Source: Symsagittifera roscoffensis
Taxonomy: Eukaryota; Xenacoelomorpha; Acoela; Convolutidae
Direction: 5' to 3'
Assembly (NCBI RefSeq): GCF_963678635.1
Contig: NC_087070.1
Location: 52,300,750 to 52,364,749 of the forward strand
Length of the DNA stretch: 64,000 nucleotides
Shown: positions 10,791 to 22,120 of the stretch, piece after piece
Position numbering within the stretch: the stretch's first letter is position 1
Layout: each line of letters begins with the position of its first letter
Notes under the pieces: model-generated
Told to the model about the DNA's origin: nothing
What the model saw: only the letters and a program-made list of their open reading frames with translations
The model's database searches: none
Program-made: the position numbers and the translations under genes

Positions 10791-11323
10791 TTGTTCCGAC
10801 TTTCGATACGAAAGTAACGGAATATTTGTGCTCGGGGTGGGTTTTTCCTTCTTCAGACAAATTTTGACTTTTTAACTAGCCATTATTGACGGCATTTTTT
10901 TAATATCATTCAAAAGATATTGTTGTCCTGAGCTTAAATTTGAAAAGATATTTCACCTGTGATCATTTTTTGTAAAGTTATGAGGGTTTAAAGATTGCCA
11001 GTTTGACCTATTTGGGACAATTAACGCGCGATATAATTCGCGCTATTAACGCGTAAGCGGAGATTTAATCCGTCTTAGAAATCGTTCCAAATTGGTTGAA
11101 CGAAACTTATTTGCCATAATTGATCTGTTACAAGTAGCGAAATCTATCCTTTTGTATTTTATATGGCGTGTGGGGGGTTGATTTTCACAAAAATTTTCAA
11201 ATTTTGGAAAAAAAATTTTATTTTGTTTTATTACTTTTAATTTTTTAATGTTATTACTGCTCCATAAACCTTAAAAGTCAGTCGGAACATTCAGGGCTTC
11301 GCCCTGATACGAGCAGTCTTGTT
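10791..11323 (+). repeat. R1 repeat, full-length copy
   Basis: Reference copy of the family. The left end is TTGTTCCGACTTTCGATACG with an internal hairpin (CTTTCG-ATA-CGAAAG). The middle has a GC-rich palindromic patch TTAACGCGCGATATAATTCG. The right end has AGTCGGAAC, the inverted partner of the left GTTCCGACT, then a CAGGGC-TTC-GCCCTG hairpin, then GAGCAGTCTTGTT. The inverted repeat is terminal on the left but subterminal on the right, as in HINE/Helentron elements. Non-coding. Confidence 0.75.
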
Positions 11324-12631
11324 GTTTTTTAAACTTAGTGAAAACTCTTCAGCATAGCAGTGGTATGCTTAATCGTTTTTACTGATTCGATTTTGCGGGA
11401 AATACCTTCCTTTTGGCCAACTCTTTCTACAGAACCCACAACTCCGTCGATTTGTTGAATTGATAAATTTAATTTTTTTAACCAAAAATAACAGTCATCA
11501 AAAGTTCATGAATTTAAAAACGCTGAAAGCTGATTTTCTTTTGGAAATTGAAAACTATCAAAAAAGGAATATTTTTGCTTTTCACCCTCCTCACACAAGC
11601 AAGCATCAATTTTATGGTGTACCCAAAAGGTTTTATAAGGTTACGCAAGAAAAAAAATGTTTGTCATGGCCTAATTAGTCAGCATGTAACAATCGGGCAT
11701 TGTAACAAAAAATTCCTTGTAAAAAACCGCTGGTGAGGGGAAGGTAAAAGCCAAAAAGTCCATTACTTCGGTATCATTTGTTTCGTTGAACTTTTTTCAA
11801 ATGTCTGATGACTATATTTTGTCTTGAAGGTAGGGGGTTTGCGTTCAATTAATTTTTATTCAGGATATCAAAAAGTTATAGTTTAACTCATGTTTTTTTC
11901 AACACTGAAAAAGTTATATAATATATCTATCAAGCCATATAAAGTTCACCTGTGGCATTTGTTTTTCCTTATAAAATTACATCTTAATTGAACTTCTCAC
12001 CTCAAGAACCCTTATAATTTACACTTGCTTTAACAAAGTGGAATATAGACTTTTCCAGGTTAATAACTAGCTTACCGAAATAATTCGAAACCTGTTTATG
12101 CAAAATTACAACTAAGGTGTTAGTATGCAGATGTGGCGTAGATGTAACGTGTATGATCTCGGTCAGCACCGGTTTTTATGTAAAACAAGGTTTTGTGACA
12201 AAAAAGTACTTCGGAGATTTGGTTGTTCGCTTGTTTATTGGGCTAATGTTAAGGCTATTTTGTGGAGCATTTGCGTTCCAAAGTTTTTTTTGATAATAAA
12301 AAATTCGCAATCTTTGGAAGCTTATTTGAAGTTTTGAATATTGTCTCGGCAATTTTAAATTTTTTTCAAATGCCTGTTTTACGGTGTAAAAAATATTCGC
12401 CTGATTGTTGAATGTTTGAAAATAGTCAATCAGTTGGTTTGCTGGATTAATTACACAAGCAAAGCTTGTGTCATAGTATGAACTAACTTTTTTTTTCCCA
12501 ATCTAAGTCGCAAAAATTGTTGCGACGCAAATATTGTTGCAATAAAATGTGTTCATTTCGAAATTGTCCTTTTTGATCAATTACCAGCTATTAAGTACAG
12601 CCAATGCTAAGGATATTAACACCGACTATTA
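11324..12631. other. Intergenic, no supported feature
   Basis: AT-rich sequence between two R1 copies. Short open frames at 11460-11736 and 12125-12337 have no recognisable domain. Confidence 0.4.
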
Positions 12632-13117
12632 TTGTTCCAATTTTTGTAACGAAAGTTACGGAATATTTGTGCTCGGGTGTTTTTTTTCCTTCAGACAAAT
12701 TTTGTCTTTTTAACTAGCCTTTTTTGACGGAATTTTTAAATATTATTCAAAAGCTAGTGTTGTCCTGAGCTTGATTTTGAAGTTATATTTTATCTGCGAT
12801 CGTTTTTTGTGAAGTTATGGGGTTTAAAAATTGCCATTTTGGTCAATTTGGGTCAAGTAAAGCGCGATATATGTCGCGCTTTTCACGCGTAAGCGGATAT
12901 TTAATCCGTCTTAGAAATCGTTCCAAATTGATTTGATACTAGAAGCGAAAACTATGACTTTTTACTTAATATAGCGTGTGGGGGTTAATTTTCACGAAAA
13001 AGTTCAAAATAAAAAAAAATATTATATTTTTATTACATTTAATTTTTTTTACTGCTCCATAGACCTTAAAAGACATTTGAAATATTCTGGGCTGTGACAT
13101 GATACAAGCAGTCTTGT
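12632..13117 (+). repeat. R1 repeat, diverged full-length copy
   Basis: Begins TTGTTCCAATTTTTGTAACG and ends GATACAAGCAGTCTTGTT. The central GCGCGATATATGTCGCGC palindrome and the ACGCGTAAGCGG block are kept. The right hairpin has decayed (CTGGGCTGTGACATG). Confidence 0.65.
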
Positions 13118-13875
13118 TTTACAAATAGCACTTCAGCTCCAAGTTATCATGGATCTGTAGAGTAGAGGTAGGGAAGGAAACCCGCAACAAAATAGGAGGG
13201 TTCGAACCTGGGCAGGGTCCGATGTTTTTAATGAATTTTTTCGTATACTAGCTAAAATGCGTCCGCTCTATAAACAGGCATGTACAATTGGTAAGTTTTT
13301 TCTTTTAAATTTACTGCTAATGCGTCATAATTGGCTTGCGTCAATTAAGAATTTTTGCAGACTCCAAGTTTTACTCCTTCAGTTTTTCCCAGTAGCGTTA
13401 TCGGTCATATTTTTGCTTGTGTATGCAAAGGGGCAATCTCGCCTCTGTGTTTAGTTTCATGTATGTATACTTATGTACGATGCGCAACGTGTATGCGCAA
13501 CTGATTTAGTATCGATAAAAAGTCAAGGTTCCGACGCGTTCAAGTAATCATCGCAAATTGAAATGAGGCAGGCTAACTAATCCCAATATTTTTCATTGCA
13601 TGATAGTTTTGGGCAATTTTTTTATGCATATTTATGTATTCATAACTTTCTTCACAATTGTTGATTTTTAGAGCTTTTTCTGTTTTTTTTTGCTTGCGTT
13701 TCTTTGATAAAAGTATCTCAATGTTTGCAACTATTTCGTTTTCAAATAGTATTGAGTTTATGATTTGTGTAATTAAGGTAGTTTTTCAGGAAAAAATCGT
13801 CTTTAAATTTCATCAAGCTCAATTTTGATATATAATTTTTGGTTTGGCTTTTGATTTTTTTTAGCCTCAATATAA
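13118..13875 (+). other. Intergenic with a weak tRNA-like patch
   Basis: At 13150-13225 a GTAGAGTAGAGGTAGG segment is followed by GAGGGTTCGAACCTGGG, which resembles a Pol III A/B-box pair, but no cloverleaf can be drawn. The rest is featureless AT-rich DNA up to the gypsy-1 LTR. Confidence 0.25.
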
Positions 13876-14072
13876 TGATAAAGGAACCAGTTTGAGTTTT
13901 TGTTAGTTTATATTCATTGTTTGTTTTCTGTCTGGGGACCTGCTGCTGTGACCTTGCAATCTCTATCATCCAGCATGAACTGAAACAATCCGGTGCAGTA
14001 AGATTTAGATTTGATGCCTTACAGTTGCTTTGCAATTTAACTTTACACACTATACGTTTTACATCTTCAACA
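13876..14072 (+). repeat. 5' LTR of gypsy-1
   Basis: Begins TGATAAAGGAACCAG and ends ACATCTTCAACA. Matches 19691-19887 along its whole length with scattered substitutions. Confidence 0.85.
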
Positions 14073-14858
14073 TGGCGCAGCCAGCGGAAAGAAAAGGAGG
14101 AGGAAAATCCTCTAAACATCTTGTCGTTCTCGGACGCACGTACTCCGGAACCCCCAACGTATTGGGAGGAGTGGATCATTAAATTTCACTGGGGGATGAT
14201 TGCAAAATACGATATAGATCCGGATGATTTTTATTTTGCAAATACTCTAAACGCAGCGGCGATTGCAGCGCTCCCAGAAGAAGTCAACGGGAAGAACCGA
14301 ATCGAGGCAGAGAAGAAGTTAAAATCGAATTTGTATCTCTGTATTGGGGCGAGGCACAGGGATTATTCAAAGCAAGAAAACCGACGGTCAGTATTGAAAC
14401 GGAACGATACCCACGAGTACTGGACGAAATGCAAAATGTTTTTAGACGCGAGAGAAATGTAACACACGAAAGAAGACTATTTTACTTGAAAGACTATTTT
14501 ACAAAGAGAGAACGAAACGTTCGAAAAAATCCATGCGGAGTTAAGCGCACTAGCCGGACGATGGGATTTCGCGAATGCGGCCGAAAATATCCGTGATATA
14601 CTCTTTATGAATATGCGCGAGTCTGAGTGTCAAAGGGAACTGTCGCGGTCTACAAAGTTACCGGAGGAGGTCTACAGTATCGCACTATTATACGAAAGAG
14701 GCGAACGCGCATACAAGTCTTACACTGGAAAACCAGCATCGTCTGCGCCGCCAATAAGCATCAAACAGGAACCGGTGAACAATATTAGAAGAGGCCAGGG
14801 ATACTTTCGGGGTCGAGCACGTGGGGGGACGAGGAGGATACACCCCAGGGGCGAGTAG
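14072..14858 (+). pseudogene. Gag of gypsy-1, frameshifted
   Basis: The ATG at 14072 starts MAQPA, the same first five residues as gypsy-2 gag, but that frame stops at 14180. The gag homology continues in another frame (PEPPTYWEEWIIKFHWGMIAKYDID, ending at the stop after 14460) and resumes at 14607 (MRESECQRELSRSTKLPEE through KQEPVNNIRRGQGYF). At least two indels or stops break it. The C-terminal RG-rich linker leads into the zinc knuckles of the next frame. The gag start codon uses the last base of the LTR. Confidence 0.7.
14073..14084 (+). promoter_or_regulatory. Primer binding site of gypsy-1
   Basis: TGGCGCAGCCAG starts on the base after the LTR and is identical to the site in gypsy-2. 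The complementary tRNA 3' end would read CTGGCTGCGCCA. The G before CCA suggests tRNA-Ser, but the tRNA was not identified. Confidence 0.7.
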
Positions 14859-15939
14859 TGGAGGCAGTAATAACCGTAGGTGTTATAATTGCGACGCACC
14901 GAATTTTACGCTGGACCACATCGCAAACTGTCCTGCCAAGGGAGCAACATGTAACGCATGCAGGAAATTCGGACACTTCGAACGCACATGTAGGGGCATT
15001 AGAAGAAGAACTAACCAGTGGAGAGGACGAGGACGAGTAGGATTGGTGAGGGACGAAAATGAGCACCACCAAAGCACACATAGTGTAGACATCGCACCAT
15101 CGGAAGATCAAGTGGCTTGGGTGAATCAGCAGGGATACGGGGAGAATGGGTCAGCGTCGTCGGAGTCTGATGACTACATGGTGATATCTATCAAGAAGAA
15201 GAATGTGATGGAGGTGAAGATACCAGAGGCCAGAGTTCAAGTGGAGGTGTCCGGGAAAAAAATGTGGCTGTGGGTGGATAGTGGATCTCCAGTGACGATC
15301 TTCAGCGTGACAGACCTAAAAGCAACATTGGGTAAAACAAACTTTCGAATGCAACCATCGCAAGAAGAATATTTGGACTACAATAACAACCGAATACACA
15401 TACTGGGGAATGTCGCAGTGACGATGGCACTAAATGGCTGGGCTGCTCCAGCGCAGGTGTCGGTGATAGCAGGGAACCACCAGTCAATCCTTGGGCGCGA
15501 CTTAATGGGCACCTTAGGACTCGAACTAGTTCAAAGAGGGAAAGTGATGGGAATAACTGGGGAAGGGAGCAATCAGGACGCAGAGAGATACGACGAGCTA
15601 CAAACTTATTTCTGTAAGTTGTATCCAAACTTATTTACCAGAATAGGGAAAATTCGAAACGCTGAAGTACGGGCCGAATTCTTTGAGTTGTTGAAACCGG
15701 TACAGCAAAAGGGACGTCGGGTGCCAATCAGTCAACAGGATAAAGTAGACAAGGAAATACATCGGTTGATAACAAAAGGCCATATTATAAAACTGCAAGA
15801 ATGTTCAGAAAGGCATTTCGTCTCCCCTATAGTTTTCACAGTAAAAAGAATGGAAGTAAAAAATTGGCATTGGAATCAAGAGAACTCAACAAGCAGGTGC
15901 ACAAAAATAAGTACCAAATGCCAAATATCGACGAATTAG
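14821..15939 (+). pseudogene. Zinc knuckles, protease and RT N-terminus of gypsy-1
   Basis: The open frame carries two zinc knuckles (CYNC...C and CNACRKFGHFERTC, C-x2-C-x4-H-x4-C), then a retropepsin site LWVDSGSPVTIF with the catalytic D-S-G, then the start of RT (KGRRVPISQQDKVDKEI, GHIIKLQECSERHFVSPIV). The frame is lost near 15850 by an indel and RT continues in the frame of 15801-16067. It follows gag as in the gag-pol order of gypsy elements. Confidence 0.75.
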
Positions 15940-16568
15940 TCGACGGAATAAGTCAAATAATCGCAGAACGAAAAGCGGGGGATGTATACTTTACAACATT
16001 GGATTTCACATATGCGTACGGAAAAGTGGCGTTGGATCAAAAAACTAGTGAACAGTGTAATTTTTAAATAGTCGGGGGAAAATCAACGGGAACATATTGT
16101 TTGAAAAATGGATTTTACGGGCTCACATCAATGCCGGCGGAGTTCCAAAAAGTCATTGATAATTTATTTAAACAATTCCCCCAGGCTAACGCGTTTATAG
16201 ACGACATACTGATTGCATCAAAAGGAATAAAAATCGAACACATCGCATTAGTGGAAAAAGTTTTAAAGAAATTGGACGTATCAAACGCTTTGCTAAAATT
16301 AAAAAAATGCGAGTTTGCAAAAACAGAATGTGAATGGTTAGGTTGCCGAATCGGGAAAAACGGCATTTCACCATTGCTTAGAAAAACTCAAGCAGTAGAA
16401 GATTTAAAACCCCCCAAAACCAGACAGCAACTCAAATCATTAATGGGGTCTATGCATAGTTTACACAAATTTCTACCTAAACTCGCCGAAGTTAGCGCGC
16501 CGTTACGACCGTTAGTGAGCCAAAACAAGGAATTTGCTTGGACATCGGAATGCGAAAACGCATTTTAA
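15801..16568 (+). pseudogene. Reverse transcriptase of gypsy-1
   Basis: RT blocks are in order: SRELNKQVHKNKYQMPNIDEL, VYFTTLDFTYAYGKVAL, then a TAA after QCNF, then in the same frame IVGGKSTGTY, NGFYGLTSMPAEFQK and the catalytic FIDDIL. Past that, thumb and connection sequence (LKPPKTRQQLKSLMG, FLPKLAEVSAPLRPL) runs to a double TAA at 16566. The catalytic aspartates D-DD are present, but stops prevent a full product. Confidence 0.8.
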
Positions 16569-16571
16569 TAA

Positions 16572-17441
16572 CTGAAAACGCTAGCCAAAAACATAGTAGA
16601 ATTGAAACACTTCGACATTTACCGGGAAACGAGAATAGTATGCGATGCTAGCCATGATGGCCTGAGGGCTTTGCTAGAGCAGTACGGCTCCAACGGTTGG
16701 CACCCCATTTCGTTCGCGTCACGCTACCTAAACCCGGCCGAGAAAACATACTCTACGAACGAATTGGAATTACTTGCGGTCGTGTGGGCAACAGAACATT
16801 TTCGAAACTATTTTTACGGATGTTATTTTACTGTTATATCTGACCACAAGGCATTACTAACACTACTAAATTCATCACCGAAGGGAAATAAAACATTTTT
16901 TAGTAGACTAACCCGATGATACGATCGGTTATTACCATACGATTTTAAGGTCGAACATAGGCAAGGGTCAAAAATGGGAATAGCAGACTACTTGTCGCGT
17001 TTCCCGTCTGCAGCGGCGCCAGAAACAAGCTACTACGATGAAAATTTTACAGTCGCAAAATTGCAAATGATAAATGATGCATCAAAACCTAGGGACGAAA
17101 AAATTCCTCAGGGTCAAGTAAACCAAATTCGGAAAATTTGGACGGTAGAGGGCGGAAAAGCATGTTTGTACTCAAAGCGTAGTAATGTAGCCAATGAAAC
17201 GCCGAAAACACTAAAGTATGCAAATAATTATAGTGAGCAAAAGCGCTCACTAGAGGGCGTAATTACATGCAACCAGCGGTTAGCCAGTCAGAGAGCACAT
17301 ATTTGCAAACCGAAGGAAATATGCAAACTACGAAACAAGAAAATCAGACATTGTTATCAGTTCGTAAAGTCAAGTTATCTTTTCAATCAAAATTCTACAT
17401 CAAATAAAAACATGTCATCGAGTAACTCTCCTGAAAAATAA
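16572..17441 (+). pseudogene. RNase H of gypsy-1 and downstream linker
   Basis: In frame with the RT. VCDASHDGLRALLEQ, HPISFASRYLNPAEKTYSTN, ELLAVVWATEHF and SDHKALL are the gypsy RNase H blocks with their D and E residues. A TGA at about 16917 replaces what gypsy-2 reads as W (LTRW). After GIADYLSRFPS comes a poorly conserved basic linker to a stop at 17439-17441. Confidence 0.75.
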
Positions 17442-17689
17442 GATCCGAAACTATCATCTACTATAGTGAATACCTCTACCCAAACTGGAAATGTAAACCT
17501 TAATTTAGTTGTAAATAGAATACAAGGCAGCCGCCGAGTGTAAGCTCATTTTCCGACATCGAAGTGATACCGCCGGAGAAAATAATCCCAAAAAGCAATT
17601 CGCCAAAGAAACTAAACACATTGATTTCATTTCCCCATCAGTTCCCCGGGTTATCTTAACCCCTTGTAAATAACGAGAAATGGATTTAC

Positions 17690-18600
17690 TCAGTCATTCC
17701 TAGTGATAGCAGAGTTGTTAAAAAGATTGCTTGCCCGGAAATTCTCAGTTTAAAGTTAGTTGAAGCTAATCTGGAGAAAGACCCTATCCTGAAGACAATC
17801 CGTGATGCCATACGGGACAAACACCCTAAATCCAAAGATATTATAACCAGAAGGGGACAGTACTGTGCCCAACACTTTAACGACTACGCCCTGCGGGAGA
17901 ACTGCCTATGGATGGATGGCCGGCTAGCCATACCGAAGGATATGTCAACATCAGTACTAAATTGCACCAGAACCACCACGGGTGAGACAAAAAGTTCGCA
18001 GCGGCGAAGGATGTCTGGATTCCGCTAATGTACAGAAATCTCGCGGCCACGGCACAATACTGCAAAAGCTGTCTAGAAGCAGGTAAAAACCTAAAACCGG
18101 AAATTCCGAAAAATGACATGGGAAATACTTATGTACCTAGGGAACCTATTGATCTAGTACAATTGAATTTTTGGGGCCCCAGGAATTATGTACAGTGCCG
18201 AAAGAAATATGTCCTAGTAGCGGTAGATACGTTCTCACATTGGCCGTCGGCATTCGTTTGTTCCAGCAAAAAATCCAAAAACGTGTTAAAATTCCTTAGA
18301 CAATACATAATTACGCACGGTCACCCGAGGAAATTGCATATGGATCAGGCAACAGGATTCGTTTCGAACGAAATACCTAATTTTTGTAATTACGAGGGAA
18401 TAGAACTAATAAAAACCCCAGTTAAGGACCACCGTGCGACGGGAATGGTTGAAAGAACCATTGGCTCAATTAAAAACTTTGTCCTAACGTACTTAAGGGA
18501 AAATAAACATTACAAATTTGGAGAAATGATATCGCGCGCGCTAAGTGCGCTACAATTCGTGCCGCACACCAAAACGAAACTAACACGGAAGAGAAGTTAA
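17690..18600 (+). pseudogene. Integrase of gypsy-1 with intact D,D,E residues
   Basis: The H2C2 zinc-binding region (about 17760-18080) is broken by indels and ends AQYCKSCLEAGKNLK. The core follows at 18028-18600: VLVAVDTFSHWPSAF, LHMDQATGFVSNEI and TGMVERTIGS supply the three catalytic acids. The frame stops at 18598-18600 after KLTRKRS. It catalyses strand transfer of the cDNA in this family; here only a relic. Confidence 0.75.
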
Positions 18601-19690
18601 TACCGCCCTTTGCAACCTAACGAAAAAACGATCGCTCAAAAACCTAACTTGGAAGAACGTAATTAACCAAAAATTACAATGTTTAGATGAGGCATGTGGC
18701 CTCCCCGCAGTGGAGATTAATCTAGACTGGGACAAAAGGAGCGATTTAGTGTACGCCCCGGAAATGAGAAAGACGCCAAGAGTGGACGAACACGAGCTGG
18801 CCGAAGCGGAGGTGGAGCTTACACACCCTAAGGCACCGGAGTGGGTGGCTGAAACGGCATAAAACGAGCACCATTACAGAGCAAACGAGCACCACAGTCT
18901 ACCAAAGGACTGGAAAAACGGATCTCAAGGACTCGAGAAGGTATAAACGATTAACATCGACAATAGAAAAATTAACGCCACATACGGTGAAATTAAATAA
19001 AGGAGCTTCACTTAGGAGAAATGGGGTTTCATTTAAATCGGCAGCGGACGAAAAAAAAGCTAAAAAGAGGGACGATGCAAACACCCCGGGGACTAGTCAT
19101 CGTGAAGGAAGTAAAAATGCGGGGAAAGGGAGAAAGCAAAAGCGGCGACACAACGTGCATCGATGGTCGAAGAGGACCTAAGGCGAACGAAAAAGCGGGT
19201 GCTGGAAAGCAGCGATGGCGAAACTGACGAGAAGGACGAGATCGAACGAGATTAAGGCAATACAACAGCGGAAGCGATTGAGTCGGACAAACAGGCGGGA
19301 GTAACGAAGGAACCTTCGGAACCAGACAACCAGGCGAAAGGCTCGAAAAAACCGGCGGTAAGCGAAGTAGCGACAGGACCGAAATCCGTCGGAAAAAAGG
19401 AGGAAAGTAAGCGAGGAAGCAACACGTCGATCGACCAGAGCGCGTAAGGGTGTGGATAAAATAGGAGGAGTAGTCATCCAGCGAATCGAGCCCGAATGAG
19501 CAGAAAAGAACCCACGAAAAGCGAAAAGGACCCACGGAGAGGGTTGGCAAGCGTGCCTACTGAAAACTCAATTCATCCAAAACTGGAAGCTCTTGAACTA
19601 TAAACTTAAACTGCCTATTAAAGTACAAAACAAGTTATGAGTATAATACATTTTCAATTCATGATTTAAAATTTATTGTGGTTGTCCGAA
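18601..19690 (+). pseudogene. 3' coding remnant of gypsy-1
   Basis: Decayed integrase C-terminus and beyond. Short pieces (DEHELAEAEVELTHP near 18785, LNKGASLRRNGVSF near 18990) and lysine/glutamate-rich frames survive between stops. No new domain is recognised. No clear polypurine tract precedes the 3' LTR. Confidence 0.45.
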
Positions 19691-19887
19691 TGATATAGGG
19701 ACCAGTTTGAGTTTAAGTAAGTTTATATTCATTGTCATCTTTCTGTCTGGGGACCTGCTGCTGTGACTTTGCGATCTCTATTGTCCAGCATGAACTGGAA
19801 CAATCCGGTGCAGTAAGATTTAGATTTGATGCCTTACAGTTGCTTTGCAATTTAACTTTACACACTATACGTTTTACATCTTCAACA
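19691..19887 (+). repeat. 3' LTR of gypsy-1
   Basis: Begins TGATATAGGGACCAG and ends ACATCTTCAACA, then ATAAACTC. Confidence 0.85.
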
Positions 19888-21574
19888 ATAAACTCATTCG
19901 CTCACTAGAAGGAAAATAATGTTAGCCGCTGGCAAAATGGCCGTTTTGAAAGTGTGGCTCACCAGCAGCAAATTTTTACAAATTATTCATGTGGTCAAAT
20001 TTTCTAATTGCAAGAAAAGTGTCATGCTGACAAATTAGGCCAGGAAAAACAAATTTGTTTCTATTTTTCACTTTGTTTCTATTTTTCACATAAAAAGGAT
20101 GCTCCTGAAGAGTGATAGATAAAAGAGAAAGAGCCGAAAATGCAAACGAAGGTGCCGAAAAACGAGATTAAATTTCAGCTTATAAATGTAACTGCAGAAA
20201 AAAATGTGTTGTTAAATTTGTTTTATTTTCCATCAAAAAGTATCAAAGTTAAATTTTTCGGAATCTCAAAGAGGACTAAGGTAAAAAATTCCTTTTAAAC
20301 TAATATATGATAAGACAAAATAAGCGCGAAATCATTGGCCAATTTCCAAGTGTCTGTTGGCTATGTTTTTGAGATGTTACCGAATACACCATAAAATGCA
20401 CATGAGAATTGGTGTAGCAAAAAGAAAGAGAGCCGATGATGCAAATATTGCAAATAAAGGTGCAGAAAAACTAGATTTGTTTTCAGTTTCAAAATAGAGT
20501 TCAGTTTATTGATTTTCCTGTGATGTAAAATTTTAACTTACGAATTTAGTTTTCTCAAACTTTTTAGTATTTTCATCAGGAAAGCATTAATACTCCTCAA
20601 AGTTTCAAATTTCGACGAGAATAGAAGTGATATAATTTTCCTTCAAAATTTAAAAGATCAAATGGATACTATTTTAGTTCAATGGCTCTTTTCCAAGTGT
20701 CGTTTGGCTATGTCTTGGGATAGTGCCGTGATGCAGATAAGCTATTTCTTTAAAAAGGTAATCAAAAAGAGTGATTTTGTGAACCAGACATGGCAATAGG
20801 CCGGGCCGGACAAGACCGTAACCTCAAAGGGGCTAAATGTGCCACAAGGGGACAAATGTTTCGATAGTAGAGTAAACGGCGCTCTACTTGATATAACTGC
20901 TTAGGCTGCCTACCAGTGCACTGTGATTTATAAACTAACTGAGATTGTAAGTTGTTCTGTGATATATTACTGTGATGATAAGACTTTGCTTTGCTTACAA
21001 TTTACGTGATTTCCTTCCGAACCACGTTTTAGAAGTGTATAAGCCAACGGGAAAATGTCGCTTGGGCGGCAAAATGTCGGCTCATTACCATTTATGTTGT
21101 GAGATCCGTACAGATTTGATGACACGCGTAGAAAACTAAAAGAATGAAATAAATTCGAAAAATTTAAAAAAAAACGGGCTTGTAATTTTTCTGCCACGTT
21201 TTGATTGGAAGAATAAAATCATCTGAATGAATTTTGTATCAACTTGCATTGATTGTAGTTTTCTGCAAACTTCATTTTTCAAATCGATTTTAAAGTTCGG
21301 ACAATTCTCATTTTTTGCTCACCTTCTATTTATGGTAGCACGACAACTCGCAAAAAGACACAGCTTTTATTAAAATTCAACTCATAGAAGGATTGCAACA
21401 ACTCGCTAGATTTGAAATTTATTTTAAAACTTGTTAAGTTTGTTTGAAAATCGCCGCGAGTGGGCGCTACGCAACCGGCTGTAAGTTTCCAATAAAGTTC
21501 TGCTTTGTTGGCAGGCTTGAAACACGTTGGTGCGACTCCTGTGGTGAGAATATTGCGAGTTGTTTTTTAATAAG
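19888..21574. other. Intergenic with weak internal repetition
   Basis: Two diverged blocks recur about 350 bp apart: AGAAAGAGCCGAAAATGCAAA (near 20130) against AGAAAGAGAGCCGATGATGC (near 20425), and TTTCCAAGTGTCTGTTGGCT (20341) against TTTCCAAGTGTCGTTTGGCT (near 20690). No gene is supported. Confidence 0.35.
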
Positions 21575-22120
21575 AACAAGACTGCTCGTATCAGGGCGAA
21601 ACCCTGAAAGTTCCGACTGCCTTTTAATGTTTATCGAGCAGTAATAACACACACAACATAAAAAAACTAAATGAAACAAAATAAAATGAAAAGCTTTTTT
21701 TTTTCTAAAATTTGAAAATTTTTCTATGAAAATCATCCCCCCACACGCCATATAAAGTACAAAAGGATAGATTTTGCTGATTGTAATACATCAATTATGG
21801 CAAAGAAGCTTCTTCCAACTAATTTGGAACGATTTCTAAGACGGATTAAATCTCCGCTTACGCGTTAATAGCGCGAATTATATCGCGCGTTAATTGTCCC
21901 AAATTGGTCAAAATGGCAATCTTTTAACCCTCATAACTTTACGAAAAATGATCACAGGTAAAGTATCTTTTCAAATTCAAGCTCAAGACAACAATGGCTT
22001 TCGAATGATATAAAAAATTCCGTCAAAAATGGCTAGTTAAAAAGTCGAAATTTGTCTGAAGAAAAAAAACCCACGCCGAGCACAAATATTCCGTTACTTT
22101 CGTATCGAAAGTCGGAACAA
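21575..22120 (-). repeat. R1 repeat, full-length, reverse orientation
   Basis: Starts AACAAGACTGCTCGTATCAG, contains CAGGGCGAAACCCTG, and ends TCGTATCGAAAGTCGGAACA. The duplication shared with 35028 begins inside this copy. Confidence 0.75.

Larger units (their letters stand above)
13876..19887 (+). mobile_element. Ty3/gypsy LTR retrotransposon, decayed (gypsy-1)
   Basis: Paired 197-bp LTRs enclose gag, protease, RT, RNase H and integrase in Ty3/gypsy order. A primer binding site TGGCGCAGCCAG directly follows the 5' LTR. The flanks share only ATAA (left ...TATAA, right ATAAA), so the target duplication is weak. The LTRs differ at several sites and the coding region carries many stops and frameshifts, so it is older than gypsy-2. 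Unlike gypsy-2 it retains the integrase catalytic core. Confidence 0.85.

Noticed and set aside
13872-13875. Five-base target-site duplication for gypsy-1
   Set aside because: Left TATAA and right ATAAA do not match over five bases; only ATAA is shared, too weak in AT-rich DNA.
13742-14179. 145-codon minus-strand ORF over the gypsy-1 LTR
   Set aside because: Crosses the LTR boundary into unrelated DNA and is antisense to gag; chance frame.
16060-16070. Programmed -1 frameshift in RT
   Set aside because: TAATTTT does not fit the X-XXY-YYZ slippery pattern; a T-run length error or point nonsense change is simpler. Kept only as a low-interest finding.
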